Shown here in pieces: positions 27,144 to 36,201 of a stretch of 64,000 bases of DNA. Position 1 is the first letter of the stretch. Every line of letters starts with the position of its first letter. Source of the DNA: Saccharothrix luteola (GTDB lineage Bacteria; Actinomycetota; Actinomycetes; Mycobacteriales; Pseudonocardiaceae); the NCBI RefSeq assembly GCF_020859565.1, contig NZ_JAJHUO010000006.1, positions 1-64,000 of the forward strand, given 5' to 3'. A model generated the notes under the pieces. It worked only from the letters and a program-made list of their open reading frames with translations. It did no database searches and was not told the DNA's origin. The position numbers and the translations under genes are program-made.

Positions 27144-28280
27144 TTACTTGATGCCGAGCTCGGTGCAGACGGCGGCCAGGTCGGCGACGCAGACCTCCGT
27201 CGCCTTGACGAAGCCGGCGTCCACGACGACCTTGACCTTGTCCTTGGTGATCAGCTGCGCGGGCAGCAGGACCGACTTGACGTCGCGGTTGCCCGTGGTG
27301 TCCTTGGTGACGCCGGTCGCCATCTTGTCGGCGGCGGCCGTGTCGCCCTTGGCCAGCGCGCCGGCCAGCTTGGCGGTGGCCTCGGCCTGCTCGTTGATCG
27401 GCTTGAACACGGTCATGAACTGGTCGCCGCGCAGGATGGCCTGCAGGCCCTCCGGGGTGGCGTCCTGGCCGGTGACCGGGACCTTGCCGTTGAGGCCGTA
27501 CTTCTTCAGCACGGTGATGATCGCGCCCGCGAGGCCGTCGTTGGCGGCGACCACGCCGTCCACCTTCTGGCCGTTGCCGGTCAGGATCTGCTCGAAGGTG
27601 GTGCCACCGACCTGGTTGTCCCACTTGTCGATCGGCTTCGACTGGACGAGCTTCAGGTCGCCGGCCTCGTACTTGGGCTTGAGGACCTTCTGCTGGCCGT
27701 TGTAGAACAGCGTCGCGTTGTTGTCCGTCGGCGCGCCCTCGATCTCGATGATCTCGGCCGGCTTCTTGCCCGGCGCCAGCGCGGCGAGGCCCTCGACGAG
27801 GCCCTGGCCCTGCAGCTCGCCGACCTTCTCGTTGTCGAACGAGACGTAGTACTTCGAGCTGCCGCCCAGGTTCAGCCGGTCGTAGTCGATGACCGGGATG
27901 CCCTGCGCCTCGGCCTTCTTCGCGACCGTCGCGCCGATCTCGCTGTTCGGCGTGGCGATGATCAGGACCTTGACGCCGGCGTTGATCATGCCGTCCGCGA
28001 GCGTCGAGAACTTCTGGACGTCGCCCTGGGCGTTCTGGATGTCCGCTTGGAGGCCCTCGGCCTCCAGCGCCTTCTTCAGGAGCGGCTTGTCGAAGCCCTC
28101 CCAGCGCGCGGAGCTGGCGGTCTCGGGGAGGATGACGCCGACCTTCGCGCCGCCCGAGCCGCTGTTCGTGTTGGTGTCCGACGCCGGTGTGTTGCCGCCG
28201 GACGTGTTGGCGCCACATGCCGTCATGGCAACGGCAAGGCCGGTGCCAAGGGCGATGAGAGCGAGGCTCTTGCTGCGCAT
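27144..28280 (-). CDS. xylF: Xylose-type sugar-binding lipoprotein
   Basis: 378-residue extracytoplasmic substrate-binding protein. The signal peptide MRSKSLALIALGTGLAVAMT ends in the lipobox TACG, so it is a lipoprotein. After a Ser/Gly/Asn linker, the type-1 periplasmic fold resembles XylF: KVGVILPETASSARWEG, IPVIDYDRLNLGG, YVSFDNEKVGELQG and AANDGLAGAI. The likely ligand is D-xylose or a related pentose. It is the first gene of the operon. Confidence 0.92.
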   Translation of the reverse strand: MRSKSLALIALGTGLAVAMTACGANTSGGNTPASDTNTNSGSGGAKVGVILPETASSARWEGFDKPLLKKALEAEGLQADIQNAQGDVQKFSTLADGMINAGVKVLIIATPNSEIGATVAKKAEAQGIPVIDYDRLNLGGSSKYYVSFDNEKVGELQGQGLVEGLAALAPGKKPAEIIEIEGAPTDNNATLFYNGQQKVLKPKYEAGDLKLVQSKPIDKWDNQVGGTTFEQILTGNGQKVDGVVAANDGLAGAIITVLKKYGLNGKVPVTGQDATPEGLQAILRGDQFMTVFKPINEQAEATAKLAGALAKGDTAAADKMATGVTKDTTGNRDVKSVLLPAQLITKDKVKVVVDAGFVKATEVCVADLAAVCTELGIK

Positions 28281-28310
28281 CCGCCATCCCTTTCACGCAG
28301 GAGCGTAAAT

Positions 28311-28325
28311 GTTGTGGCGCACAAC
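28311..28325. promoter_or_regulatory. Operator-like palindrome in xylF leader
   Basis: GTTGTG-GCG-CACAAC, a perfect 6+3+6 inverted repeat 30 nt before the xylF start codon. A plausible binding site for the ROK repressor encoded in the same operon. Confidence 0.5.
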
Positions 28326-28356
28326 GTATGCCGGGACAGGCGGTGACCGGAAGCAC

Positions 28357-28372
28357 ACTTGACCGGTCAAGT
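28357..28372. promoter_or_regulatory. Perfect 16-bp palindrome upstream of xylF
   Basis: ACTTGACCGGTCAAGT is fully self-complementary and contains TTGACC, a possible -35, on both strands. It lies about 77 nt upstream of xylF. It is a candidate operator, perhaps for a regulator other than the ROK protein. Confidence 0.5.
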
Positions 28373-28459
28373 AGGCACGATGCGCTAACGACGAGGTAAC
28401 CGAACGGACATCTGACTACGTCTAATGCAGTAACCGGTTACGGCAGGTCACAACAAAGG

Positions 28460-30175
28460 TCACCACGAGCGCAGCGTGGCGATCCGCTCCTCGAGCTGCT
28501 CGATGCTGGCCATCGCCGTCGGCGGGCCCCCGCAGTACTCGCGCAGCTGGTTGTGGATCTTGCCGTGCGGCTTCTTCGTGCGGTGGTGGTGCATGGCCAC
28601 CAGGGTGTTGAGCTCCTTGCGCAGCTGCGCCAGCCGTTCCTGCACGCCCGCGGGGCGCGTCGCGGCGGGTGGCGGCGCCGGCGCGGCGACCTGGCGCTTG
28701 CTGGCCTCGACCAGCTGCTTCTCCTGCCGCTGCCGCAGCAGGGCGCGCACCTGGTCGGGCTCCAGCAGGCCCGGCAGCCCCAGGTACTCCTGCTCCTCGT
28801 CGCTGCCCGCGAACGCGGCCGTGCCGAACGACGAGCCGTCGTAGATCACCTGGTCGAGCTCGGCGGAGGCGCCCAGCGCGGTGAACGCCTTCTCCTCCTC
28901 GCCCGGCTCGTCCTTGGCCTGGTTGGCCTGGGCCAGCAGCTCGTCGTCCCAGCCGTCCTTCTCCCGGTGCGGCTTGCCGAGCACGTGGTCGCGCTGCTGC
29001 TCCAGCTCGCTGGCCAGCCCGAGCAGGACCGGCACGCTGGGCAGGAACACGCTGGCCGTCTCGCCCTTGGCGCGCTGCCGCACGAACCGACCGACGGCCT
29101 GGGCGAAGAACAGGGGCGTCGAGGCGCTGGTGGCGTACACGCCGACGGCCAGCCGGGGCACGTCCACGCCTTCCGACACCATGCGGACCGCGATCAGCCA
29201 GCGGTCCTGCGACGCGGCGAACTCGGCGATCCGGCCGGACGCCTTCGGGTCGTCGGACAGCACGAGGGTCGCGTCGTGGCCCGTGGTGCGCTTGAGGATC
29301 TCGGCGTAGGCCTTGGCCACGGTCTGGTCGGTGGCGATCACCAGGCCGCCCGCGTCGGGCATGCCGCCCTGGCGCAGCTGGGTCAGGCGCATGTCGGCGG
29401 CCTTGAGCACCGACGGCATCCACTCGCCCGTCGGGTCCAGCGCCACCCGCCACGCCCGCGCCGTCTGCTCCTGCGTCAGCGGCTCGCCGAGCCGGGCGGA
29501 GAACTCCTCGCCCGCGCTCGTGCGCCACTGCGCCTCGCCCGAGTAGGCGAGGAAGATCACCGGCCGGACGACGCCGTCGCGCAACGCGTCGGAGTAGCCG
29601 TAGGAGTGGTCCGCGCGGCTGCGCTGCACGCCGTCGGGGCCCGGCTCGTAGCTGACGAACGGGATCGGCGAGTCGTCCGAGCGGAACGGCGTTCCGGTCA
29701 GGCACATCCGCCGCACGGCCGGCGTGAACGCCTCGCGGATCGCGTCACCCCACGACTTGGCGTCGCCGCCGTGGTGGATCTCGTCGAGCAGCACGAGCGT
29801 CTTGCGGTTCTCCGTGCGCACCCGGTGCAGCATCGGGTGGGCGGCGACCTGGGCGTAGGTCAGCGCGACGCCGTGGTAGTCGCGGGAGGTCATCGCGTTG
29901 GTGTTGCGGAAGTTCGAGTCGATCGCGATGCCCGCCTCGGCCGCCGCCCGCGCCCACTGGTGCTTGAGGTGCTCGGTGGGCGTGACGACCGTGACGGCCT
30001 CGACCGTGCGGTCGGCCAGCAGCTCGGCGGCGACGCGCAGGCCGAACGTCGTCTTGCCCGCGCCGGGCGTGGCGACGGCCAGGAAGTCCTTGGGCCGGGC
30101 GGCCAGGTACTTGGTCAGCGCGCGGCGCTGCCAGGCGCGCAGCGGTCGGGTCGCGACGACTTGCGGTTGCGACAA
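28460..30175 (-). CDS. DEAD/DEAH-box SF2 helicase
   Basis: About 571 residues. Motifs: I ATPGAGKTT, II DEIH, III LTGTP, V/VI region VSEGVDVPRLAVGVYAT and QAVGRFVRQR. A C-terminal extension has a coiled-coil-like, Gln/Glu/Arg-rich segment. It resembles actinobacterial DEAD/DEAH helicases of the UvrB/RecG-like SF2 class; the DNA or RNA target is unknown. TTG 30175 is preferred as start because AAGGGG lies 7 nt upstream and the preceding frame translates to low-complexity Arg-rich sequence. It is divergent from the YihY-like gene. Confidence 0.85.
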   Translation of the reverse strand: MSQPQVVATRPLRAWQRRALTKYLAARPKDFLAVATPGAGKTTFGLRVAAELLADRTVEAVTVVTPTEHLKHQWARAAAEAGIAIDSNFRNTNAMTSRDYHGVALTYAQVAAHPMLHRVRTENRKTLVLLDEIHHGGDAKSWGDAIREAFTPAVRRMCLTGTPFRSDDSPIPFVSYEPGPDGVQRSRADHSYGYSDALRDGVVRPVIFLAYSGEAQWRTSAGEEFSARLGEPLTQEQTARAWRVALDPTGEWMPSVLKAADMRLTQLRQGGMPDAGGLVIATDQTVAKAYAEILKRTTGHDATLVLSDDPKASGRIAEFAASQDRWLIAVRMVSEGVDVPRLAVGVYATSASTPLFFAQAVGRFVRQRAKGETASVFLPSVPVLLGLASELEQQRDHVLGKPHREKDGWDDELLAQANQAKDEPGEEEKAFTALGASAELDQVIYDGSSFGTAAFAGSDEEQEYLGLPGLLEPDQVRALLRQRQEKQLVEASKRQVAAPAPPPAATRPAGVQERLAQLRKELNTLVAMHHHRTKKPHGKIHNQLREYCGGPPTAMASIEQLEERIATLRSW

Positions 30176-30250
30176 CCTCGAACCCCTTCTGCGCTGATCA
30201 GCGGCTGTGCCGCGCGGTCGTGCGGCGGTGTTGCGGCGGTGGACACGCAA

Positions 30251-30282
30251 ATGCCCTCGGTGCGGGTGACCGTCGAGGGCAT
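30251..30282. other. Hairpin in the helicase/YihY divergent region
   Basis: ATGCCCTCG (30251-30259) and CGAGGGCAT (30274-30282) give a perfect 9-bp stem with a 14-nt loop, about 75 nt upstream of the helicase start and about 67 nt upstream of the YihY gene. Its role is unknown; it may be a leader structure of either gene. Confidence 0.4.
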
Positions 30283-30348
30283 CGACAGCCTACCCGCTCG
30301 GTCCGCGACGCACGGTCACCGATGCCGCGAAATCACCCGCCATGCACC

Positions 30349-31509
30349 ATGCTTGATGTTGCGATGGGTTCGCCGAGGGACGACACAGCACGCAGCGCGG
30401 GTCGCAAGGGACCCCTGCGCCTGTTGGCGCGCACGTTGTCCAAGGCCTGGGACGGCAGCATCTTCTCCGAGGCGGCCGAGGCGGCGTTCTGGCAGGTCCT
30501 GTCGTTCCCGCCGCTGCTGCTGGGCCTGCTGGGCAGCCTCGGGTACCTCGGCGACTGGTTCGGGCCCGAGGTCGTGAGCGCGGTCAAGGACCGGATCATC
30601 TCCACGTGCCGGACGATCTTCAGCCCGGACGTGGTCAACGGGGTGATCGTGCCCACCGTCGACCAGATCCTCACCACGGGCAAGGGCGAGATCGTCTCGG
30701 TCGGGTTCCTGATCTCGCTGTGGGCCGGGTCGTCGGCGATGTCGTCGTTCGTGGACGCGATCACCGCCGCGCACGACCAGTACGGCGTGCGCAACGAGGT
30801 GTGGCAGCGGATCTTCGCGCTGCTGCTGTACATGGCGAGCCTGGTGCTGCTGATCATCGGCCTGCCGGTCGTGGCGCTGGGTCCGGACCTGCTGCCGCAG
30901 GTGTTCCCGGACTCGTGGCAGCCGACGATCGAGTCGTGGCTGAGCGCGTTCTACTACCCGGGCATGGCCGTGCTGCTGGTGCTGGCGCTGGCGACGCTCT
31001 ACAAGCTGTCGCTGCCGAACAAGCTGCCGTGGCACCGGCTCGTGCCGGGGGCCGTGCTGGCGATGGCCGTGTTCCTGCTGTCGTCCATCGGGCTGCGGCT
31101 GTACATCCGGTGGATCACGACGACCGGGTACACGTACGGGGCGTTGGCGACGCCGATCGCGTTCCTGCTGTTCGCCTACCTGATCGGGCTGGCGATCACG
31201 CTGGGCGCGTACTTCAACAGCGCGTTGCAGGAGATGTGGCCGGCGAGGATGACCAGGCGCCAGCGGCGGCGGTGGCAGCGGCTGGAGCTGGAGCGGGCCG
31301 CCGAGCGGATCCGGTCGGACGAGGGCAGGCAGGTGTCGCCCGGCCCGCCGCCCGCGTCGGGAGCCAGGCCGGACCTGAACCACACCGCGTCGTCGCCCGC
31401 GGACACCAACCACACCGTGCCGTTGCCGGTGGAACGCCGAACGGCGCGCGAGACGCCCGTCAGCGGGCACGGGTCAGGCCCCGGCGGTTCGACGCCGGGG
31501 CCGTCCTAG
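30349..31509 (+). CDS. YihY/RNase BN-like integral membrane protein (Rv2707-like)
   Basis: 386 residues from ATG 30349; ATG 30364 (MGSPRDDTA) is an alternative. About six helices (AFWQVLSFPPLLLGLLGSLG, VGFLISLWAGSSAM, FALLLYMASLVLLIIG, AVLLVLALATLYKL, AVLAMAVFLLSSIG, PIAFLLFAYLIGLAITLG) match the YihY family once mis-named ribonuclease BN. The hydrophilic C-terminal 80 residues are Arg- then Pro-rich. The role is unknown. Its position between sigA and sigB is conserved. Confidence 0.87.
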   Translation: MLDVAMGSPRDDTARSAGRKGPLRLLARTLSKAWDGSIFSEAAEAAFWQVLSFPPLLLGLLGSLGYLGDWFGPEVVSAVKDRIISTCRTIFSPDVVNGVIVPTVDQILTTGKGEIVSVGFLISLWAGSSAMSSFVDAITAAHDQYGVRNEVWQRIFALLLYMASLVLLIIGLPVVALGPDLLPQVFPDSWQPTIESWLSAFYYPGMAVLLVLALATLYKLSLPNKLPWHRLVPGAVLAMAVFLLSSIGLRLYIRWITTTGYTYGALATPIAFLLFAYLIGLAITLGAYFNSALQEMWPARMTRRQRRRWQRLELERAAERIRSDEGRQVSPGPPPASGARPDLNHTASSPADTNHTVPLPVERRTARETPVSGHGSGPGGSTPGPS

Positions 31510-31515
31510 CGGGTC

Positions 31516-31764
31516 CTACTCGCCGCCGCCCTTGGGCAGGCCGTCGTAGATCTTCTTGCACTCGGGGCAGACGGGAGAGCCCGGCTTGGGCGACTTCGTC
31601 ACCGGGAACACCTCGCCGCACAACGCCACCACGTGCGTGCCCATCACCGCGCTCTCCGCGATCTTGGCCTTGCGCACGTAGTGGAACATCTTCGGGGTGT
31701 CGTCCCCGGTGTGGTCCGTGCCTTCCGGCCGGGTCTCCACCTCGGGCAGAGTCTGCGTGCTCAC
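31516..31764 (-). CDS. DUF3039 small protein (Rv2708c-like)
   Basis: 82 residues beginning VSTQTLPEVETRPEGTD. The C-terminal half contains MFHYVRKAKIAESAVMGTHVVALCGEVF and CPECKK, giving three cysteines that may bind zinc with the nearby His. It matches DUF3039, conserved next to sigB in actinobacteria. The GTG at 31764 begins the family similarity. Convergent with the YihY gene across 6 nt. Confidence 0.88.
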   Translation of the reverse strand: MSTQTLPEVETRPEGTDHTGDDTPKMFHYVRKAKIAESAVMGTHVVALCGEVFPVTKSPKPGSPVCPECKKIYDGLPKGGGE

Positions 31765-31795
31765 GCGCACAGCGTACCTGGGATGATGGCCCCTC

Positions 31796-32704
31796 GTGAG
31801 CAAGCCGAGCGTCACCGAAGAGGTCCGATCCGCCCTGGCCGAGAACCGGCCGGTGGTCGCGTTGGAGAGCACGATCCTGTCCCACGGGCTACCGCCCGGC
31901 CGCAACCGCGAGGTCGCCGAACGGCTCGAAGGCGTGGTGCGCGCCGCGGGCGCGGTGCCCGCCACGATCGCCGTGCTCGGCGGCGTGCCCAAGATCGGGT
32001 TGACCCCCGCCGAGCTGGACCACGTCTGCGACCCGGCCGGCGACCTGGTCAAGCTGTCGCGGCGGGACCTGGGCGCGGCGTACGCGTTGAAGCGCGACGG
32101 CGCGACGACGGTCGCGAGCACGGCCGCGCTGGCGCACGCCGCGGGCATCGGGGTGTTCGCCACCGGCGGCCTGGGCGGCGTGCACCGGGGCGCGCGCGAG
32201 ACGTGGGACGTGTCCGCCGACCTGGACGTGCTGGCCACGACGCCGGTGCTGGTGGTGTGCTCGGGCGTGAAGTCGATCCTGGACATGGGCGCGACGCTGG
32301 AGCTGCTGGAGACCCGTTCGGTGCCGGTGATCGGCTTCGGCACGGACCGCTTCCCCGCGTTCTACCGGCGGGAATCGGAGTTCGGCGTGCCGTGGCGGGT
32401 CGATTCGGCCGCCGACGCCGCCGCCGTGGTCGCGGCGCACCGCGGGGTGCCCGGTGCGGCGGGCGTGCTGCTGGCCAACCCGATCCCGGTCGAGTTCGAG
32501 ATGGACGCCGACCTGCACGAGCGGCTGCTGTCGGAGGGCCTCGACCTGCTGCGCACCCGGAACGTGCACGGCAAGGAGGTCACGCCCGTGCTGCTGGAGC
32601 ACTTCCACACCGCGAGCGGCGGGGTGAGCCTGGACGCCAACGAGGCGCTGGTCGTGTCGAACGCCACCCTGGCCGCGGCGGTGGCCGTGGAGCTGGCGGC
32701 GTGA
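31796..32704 (+). CDS. psuG: Pseudouridine-5'-phosphate glycosidase
   Basis: 302 residues. Splits pseudouridine 5'-phosphate into uracil and ribose-5-phosphate. Family patterns: ALESTILSHGLPPGRN near the N-terminus, VPATIAVLGGVPKIGL, ATGGLGGVHRGA, VLVVCSGVKSILDMGATLE and GTDRFPAFY. The 4-nt overlap with the following PfkB kinase gene, which would supply pseudouridine 5'-phosphate, makes a complete pseudouridine salvage pair. Confidence 0.95.
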   Translation: MSKPSVTEEVRSALAENRPVVALESTILSHGLPPGRNREVAERLEGVVRAAGAVPATIAVLGGVPKIGLTPAELDHVCDPAGDLVKLSRRDLGAAYALKRDGATTVASTAALAHAAGIGVFATGGLGGVHRGARETWDVSADLDVLATTPVLVVCSGVKSILDMGATLELLETRSVPVIGFGTDRFPAFYRRESEFGVPWRVDSAADAAAVVAAHRGVPGAAGVLLANPIPVEFEMDADLHERLLSEGLDLLRTRNVHGKEVTPVLLEHFHTASGGVSLDANEALVVSNATLAAAVAVELAA

Positions 32705-33591
32705 CCGGGATCGTCGTCGTCGGCGACGCCGGGTTGGACGTGGTGGCCCGGCACGCGGGACCGATCGTGCACGGCGGCGACTCGCGGGCGGCGGTGACCA
32801 TCGAGCCCGGCGGCGCGGGGGCCAACACGGCGGTGTGGCTGGCCGCGTGCGGCGCGTCGCCGGTGCTGGTGGCGCGGGTCGGCGCGGACTCGGCCGGACG
32901 TCAGGTGCACGCCGAGCTGACGTCGGCCGGGGTGCGGTGCGCGTTCGCCGTGGACCTGGAGGCGTCGACGTGCTGCGTGGTGGTGCTGGTGGACGAGACC
33001 GGTCAGCGCAGCATGCTGCCCGACCGGGGCGCGAACGCCCGCTTCTCGCCCGGTGACCTGGACGAGGGGTTGCTGCGGGACGCCTCGCACCTGCACCTGT
33101 CCGGGTACGTGCTGCTGGACGCGTCGTCGCGGCCGGCGGGGTTGGCGGTGCTGCGCGCGGCCCGGGAGGCGGGGCTGACCACGTCGGTCGACCCGCAGTC
33201 GTCGGCGTTGATCTACGACGGGTTCCTGGACGACATCCGCGGCGTCGACCTGCTGCTGCCCAACACCGAGGAGCTGGTGGCGCTCACCGGGTCGGCTGAG
33301 CCGTCGTCGGCCGCGGCGCTGCTGGACGTGGTGGGCGCGGTGGCGTTGACGTCCGGCGCGGAGGGCGCGAGCTGGGTGGACTCCGACGGCGTGGTGTCCG
33401 TGCCGGCCGAGGACGTCGAGTGCGTGGACTCGACGGGCGCCGGCGACGCGTTCGACGCGGGGCTGCTGGCGGCGTGGCTGTCCGGCGGGTCACGGGTGGA
33501 CGCGCTGCTCGGCGGGGTGCGCGCGGCGGCACGGGCGGTGTCCGCGGTCGGGGCGCAGCCCGTGGGAGCGCGTCAGCCTTCGATGATGTGA
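32701..33591 (+). CDS. PfkB-family carbohydrate kinase, likely pseudouridine kinase
   Basis: 296 residues of the ribokinase fold. VIEPGGAGANTAVWLA is the first PfkB signature and DSTGAGDAFDAGLLAAWL the second, with the catalytic Asp in GAGD. GTG 32701 overlaps the psuG stop (GTGA). Given this coupling, phosphorylation of pseudouridine at the 5' position is the likely reaction, but the specificity is inferred from context only. The last 19 nt overlap the convergent DUF3099 gene. Confidence 0.88.
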   Translation: MTGIVVVGDAGLDVVARHAGPIVHGGDSRAAVTIEPGGAGANTAVWLAACGASPVLVARVGADSAGRQVHAELTSAGVRCAFAVDLEASTCCVVVLVDETGQRSMLPDRGANARFSPGDLDEGLLRDASHLHLSGYVLLDASSRPAGLAVLRAAREAGLTTSVDPQSSALIYDGFLDDIRGVDLLLPNTEELVALTGSAEPSSAAALLDVVGAVALTSGAEGASWVDSDGVVSVPAEDVECVDSTGAGDAFDAGLLAAWLSGGSRVDALLGGVRAAARAVSAVGAQPVGARQPSMM

Positions 33592-33887
33592 TGCGGGCGC
33601 GCCTCGATGGCGCGGTGCTCCTTGACGAACCGGCTGGCCTTCTCCGCCTTGCGGGGAGGCCGGTCGTTCGCGATCAGCACGGCCATCCACGGCAGCGGCA
33701 CGGACAGCACGATCAGGGCCAGGGCCAGCCACCAGGTCTGGTAGAAGACCATCGCCAGGATCAGGCACGGGATGCGGGCGCCCATCATGATCGCGTACTT
33801 GCGCTTGCGCGCGGCGTGCTGCTCCTCGTAGGAGGGCGCCGCCTCGGTGATGAGCACCGGTGTGCCGTCGCGCTCGGGACTGACCAT
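33573..33887 (-). CDS. DUF3099 two-helix membrane protein
   Basis: 104 residues. A cytosolic N-terminus (PVLITEAAPSYEEQHAARKR) is followed by two adjacent helices (ARIPCLILAMVFYQTWWLAL, LIVLSVPLPWMAVLIANDRP) and a basic tail. Matches DUF3099, an actinobacterial family of unknown role. ATG 33887 is the start; no better upstream start exists. Confidence 0.82.
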   Translation of the reverse strand: MVSPERDGTPVLITEAAPSYEEQHAARKRKYAIMMGARIPCLILAMVFYQTWWLALALIVLSVPLPWMAVLIANDRPPRKAEKASRFVKEHRAIEARPHHIIEG

Positions 33888-34037
33888 GCGTCCATCATCC
33901 CCCTGCGCGGGCCCGGCGGATACCTGCCCTGTGTGTTTTTGATTGCTGTGTTCATGGCCGCCGCTCCGCAGACGGCGGCGATGTCGCCTGGAAATCGATC
34001 GGCCGCGCGGGCGTGCCGGTGACCTTAGGATCCCGTT

Positions 34038-35531
34038 GTGGTCGCCCTTGATCGCCTGGTGGACGTGCTCGGGAGCCTCGGCACGCACCTGAGCTGCGCG
34101 CCGCGCGGGCGGGACGTGGAGTTGCGCGGGGTGGCGTTGCACGACCCGGCGGAGCACACCGCGGCGGCGGCGGACGACGTGCTGCTCGGGCTGGGCGTGC
34201 CCTCCCCCGCCGCGGCGGCGCGGTTGGTCGGCGGCACGTCGGCGGCGGCGGTCGTGCTGCACGGTTCGCCGCCGTTGGACGAACGGGTGCTGGCCGCCGC
34301 GAAGCGGTCCGGCGCGGCGGTGCTGCTGGTGGACCCGTCGGTGCCGTGGGGGCAGTTGGCGAACGTCGCGCAGACCCTCGTGCTCGGCGGACAGGGGTCC
34401 GGCGACCTGTTCGCGGTGGCGGACGTGATCGCGGCGGTGGTCGGCGGGCCCGTGACGATCGAGGACCAGCAGTCCCGGGTGCTGGCGTACTCGTACCGGC
34501 AGCAGGGCGTCGACCCGGTGCGGGTGCAGACGATCCTGGGCAGGCGGGTGCCGGAGGAGGCCTGGCAGGCCCTGGACGCGTACGGCGTGTTCACCCACCT
34601 GGCCCGGTCCGACGAGCCGCTGTTCGTGCCGAAGCTGACCGACCAGCTCGGCGGGCGGCTGGTGGTGGCGGTGCGGGCCGGGCGCGAGCTGCTCGGTTCG
34701 GTGTGGGTCGAGGTGGACGACCCGGTGGACGCGGTGCGGGCGGCGGCGCTGGTGGACGGTGCGCGGACGGCGGCGTTGCACCTGCTGCGGGCGCGGGCGT
34801 CGGCGGACCTGGAGCGCCAGGCCGAGGCGGACCTGGTGATCGAGGCGCTGGACTCGGGGTCGCCCGCGAACCTGGCCCGGCTGGGGTTGCCGTCGACCGA
34901 CCTGCGGGTGATCGCCGTGCAGGCGCACGCCGGTGAGGGCGAGCACGGGGCGGCGCTGCTGGCGTTCTCCCGGGCGACGGCGGGTTTCGGCTGGTCTCGG
35001 CCCGGCCGGTCGGCGTTGTTCGGCAACGTGCTCTACACCGTGCTGCCGTGCGGGGACGATCCGGCGGTGGCGGTGGACTGGGTGCGCGCGCTGGGGCGTG
35101 AGCTGCCCGCGGAGGCCGTCGTGCTGGCCGGCGTGGGCGGCAGGGCGGACGCCGGGTCGCTGCCCGCGTCCCGCGGCGAGGCCGACGAGTGCCTGGCCCT
35201 GGCCGAGGACGAGCCCGTGGTCTACGACCAGGCGTGGGCGCGCGTGTTGTTGCGGCGGTTGGCGGCGGTGGCGGAGGCCGGGCGGTTGCCGTCACGCGGG
35301 CCGGTGGCGGACCTCGTGCGGCACGACGCCGAGCACGGCACGCAGTACGCGCTGACGTTGCGGGCGTGGTTGGCGGCCCAGGGCGACTCCCGGGAAGCCG
35401 CACGGGTGCTGTCGGTGCACCCGAACACGCTGCGCTACCGGATGCAGCGGATGGCGGCGGTGACGTCGCTGCCGTTGGACGACCCCGAGCAGCGGCTGGC
35501 CATGGCCATCGCGCTGGCGATCACGCCCTGA
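34038..35531 (+). CDS. PucR-family transcriptional regulator
   Basis: 497 residues. An N-terminal PucR-like sensory region (AADDVLLGLGVPS, SGAAVLLVDPSVPW) is followed by a GGDEF-like middle domain and the C-terminal PucR helix-turn-helix REAARVLSVHPNTLRYRMQRM. Such regulators control purine, amino-acid or fatty-acid genes in actinobacteria. The likely targets are not evident from neighbours. It is divergent from DUF3099 and its end overlaps the TetR gene by 11 nt. Confidence 0.88.
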   Translation: MVALDRLVDVLGSLGTHLSCAPRGRDVELRGVALHDPAEHTAAAADDVLLGLGVPSPAAAARLVGGTSAAAVVLHGSPPLDERVLAAAKRSGAAVLLVDPSVPWGQLANVAQTLVLGGQGSGDLFAVADVIAAVVGGPVTIEDQQSRVLAYSYRQQGVDPVRVQTILGRRVPEEAWQALDAYGVFTHLARSDEPLFVPKLTDQLGGRLVVAVRAGRELLGSVWVEVDDPVDAVRAAALVDGARTAALHLLRARASADLERQAEADLVIEALDSGSPANLARLGLPSTDLRVIAVQAHAGEGEHGAALLAFSRATAGFGWSRPGRSALFGNVLYTVLPCGDDPAVAVDWVRALGRELPAEAVVLAGVGGRADAGSLPASRGEADECLALAEDEPVVYDQAWARVLLRRLAAVAEAGRLPSRGPVADLVRHDAEHGTQYALTLRAWLAAQGDSREAARVLSVHPNTLRYRMQRMAAVTSLPLDDPEQRLAMAIALAITP

Positions 35532-36201
35532 GCCCGCCGAGCAGCATGTCCAGGCCGAACTCGAACCGCTCGGCGGCGGTCTCGGCGGTGAACAGGTGCC
35601 CGGTGGCCAGCATGTTGGCGAACGCGTCCGGCGGCAGGGAGTTGAGGTACTCCCCCATCTGCCGACCGCGGGCCGCGATCTCGGTCTGGTCGACCGCGCG
35701 CCAGGTGCTGCCCTCGTACGCGAAGGCCTTCGTGTAGAGCGCGAGCGCGTCGGCGGCGTACGCGGCGCGGGTGAGCGACAGGCCGCCCGCGCGCAGGAGG
35801 CTGAGCAGCGCTTCGGCGTGGCGCAGGGCGTTCGGGCCGACCGGGATCATCACCTGCCACGCGACCTTGGCGATGCCCGGGTGGGCCAGCATGGCGTCGA
35901 CCTGGTCGCGCAGCAGGTCCCTGATCTGGTCCTGCCACCGGTGCGGGTCGGGCGCGGGTAGCGGCACCTCTTCCAGGACCTGGTCCAGCATCAGCTCGAG
36001 CAGCTCGTCCTTGGTCGCGACGTGGGCGTAGAGCGACGCCGGTCCCGTGCCGAGGGCTTGCGCGACCCGCCGCATGCTCACGGCGTCGAGACCTTCCCGG
36101 AGCAGCACGTCCAGCCCGGTGCGGACGATCAGCTCCTGGGACAGGCGGGGCTTGGCGACCGGCTTGACGGGCGGCGTGCGCCAGGGCGGGTCCTGCGTCA
36201 T
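35521..36201 (-). CDS. TetR-family regulator with tetracycline-repressor-like C-terminal domain
   Basis: 226 residues. The helix-turn-helix is VRTGLDVLLREGLDAVSMRRVAQALGTGPASLYAHVATKDELLELML split over residues about 26-72, with a TetR_C_1-type ligand domain behind. An array of CGAAC-N3-GTTCG sites covers the intergenic region and the start of the divergent gene, which strongly suggests that this protein represses both itself and that gene. The ATG at 36201 is the first start after the operator array. Confidence 0.9.
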   Translation of the reverse strand: MTQDPPWRTPPVKPVAKPRLSQELIVRTGLDVLLREGLDAVSMRRVAQALGTGPASLYAHVATKDELLELMLDQVLEEVPLPAPDPHRWQDQIRDLLRDQVDAMLAHPGIAKVAWQVMIPVGPNALRHAEALLSLLRAGGLSLTRAAYAADALALYTKAFAYEGSTWRAVDQTEIAARGRQMGEYLNSLPPDAFANMLATGHLFTAETAAERFEFGLDMLLGGLRA

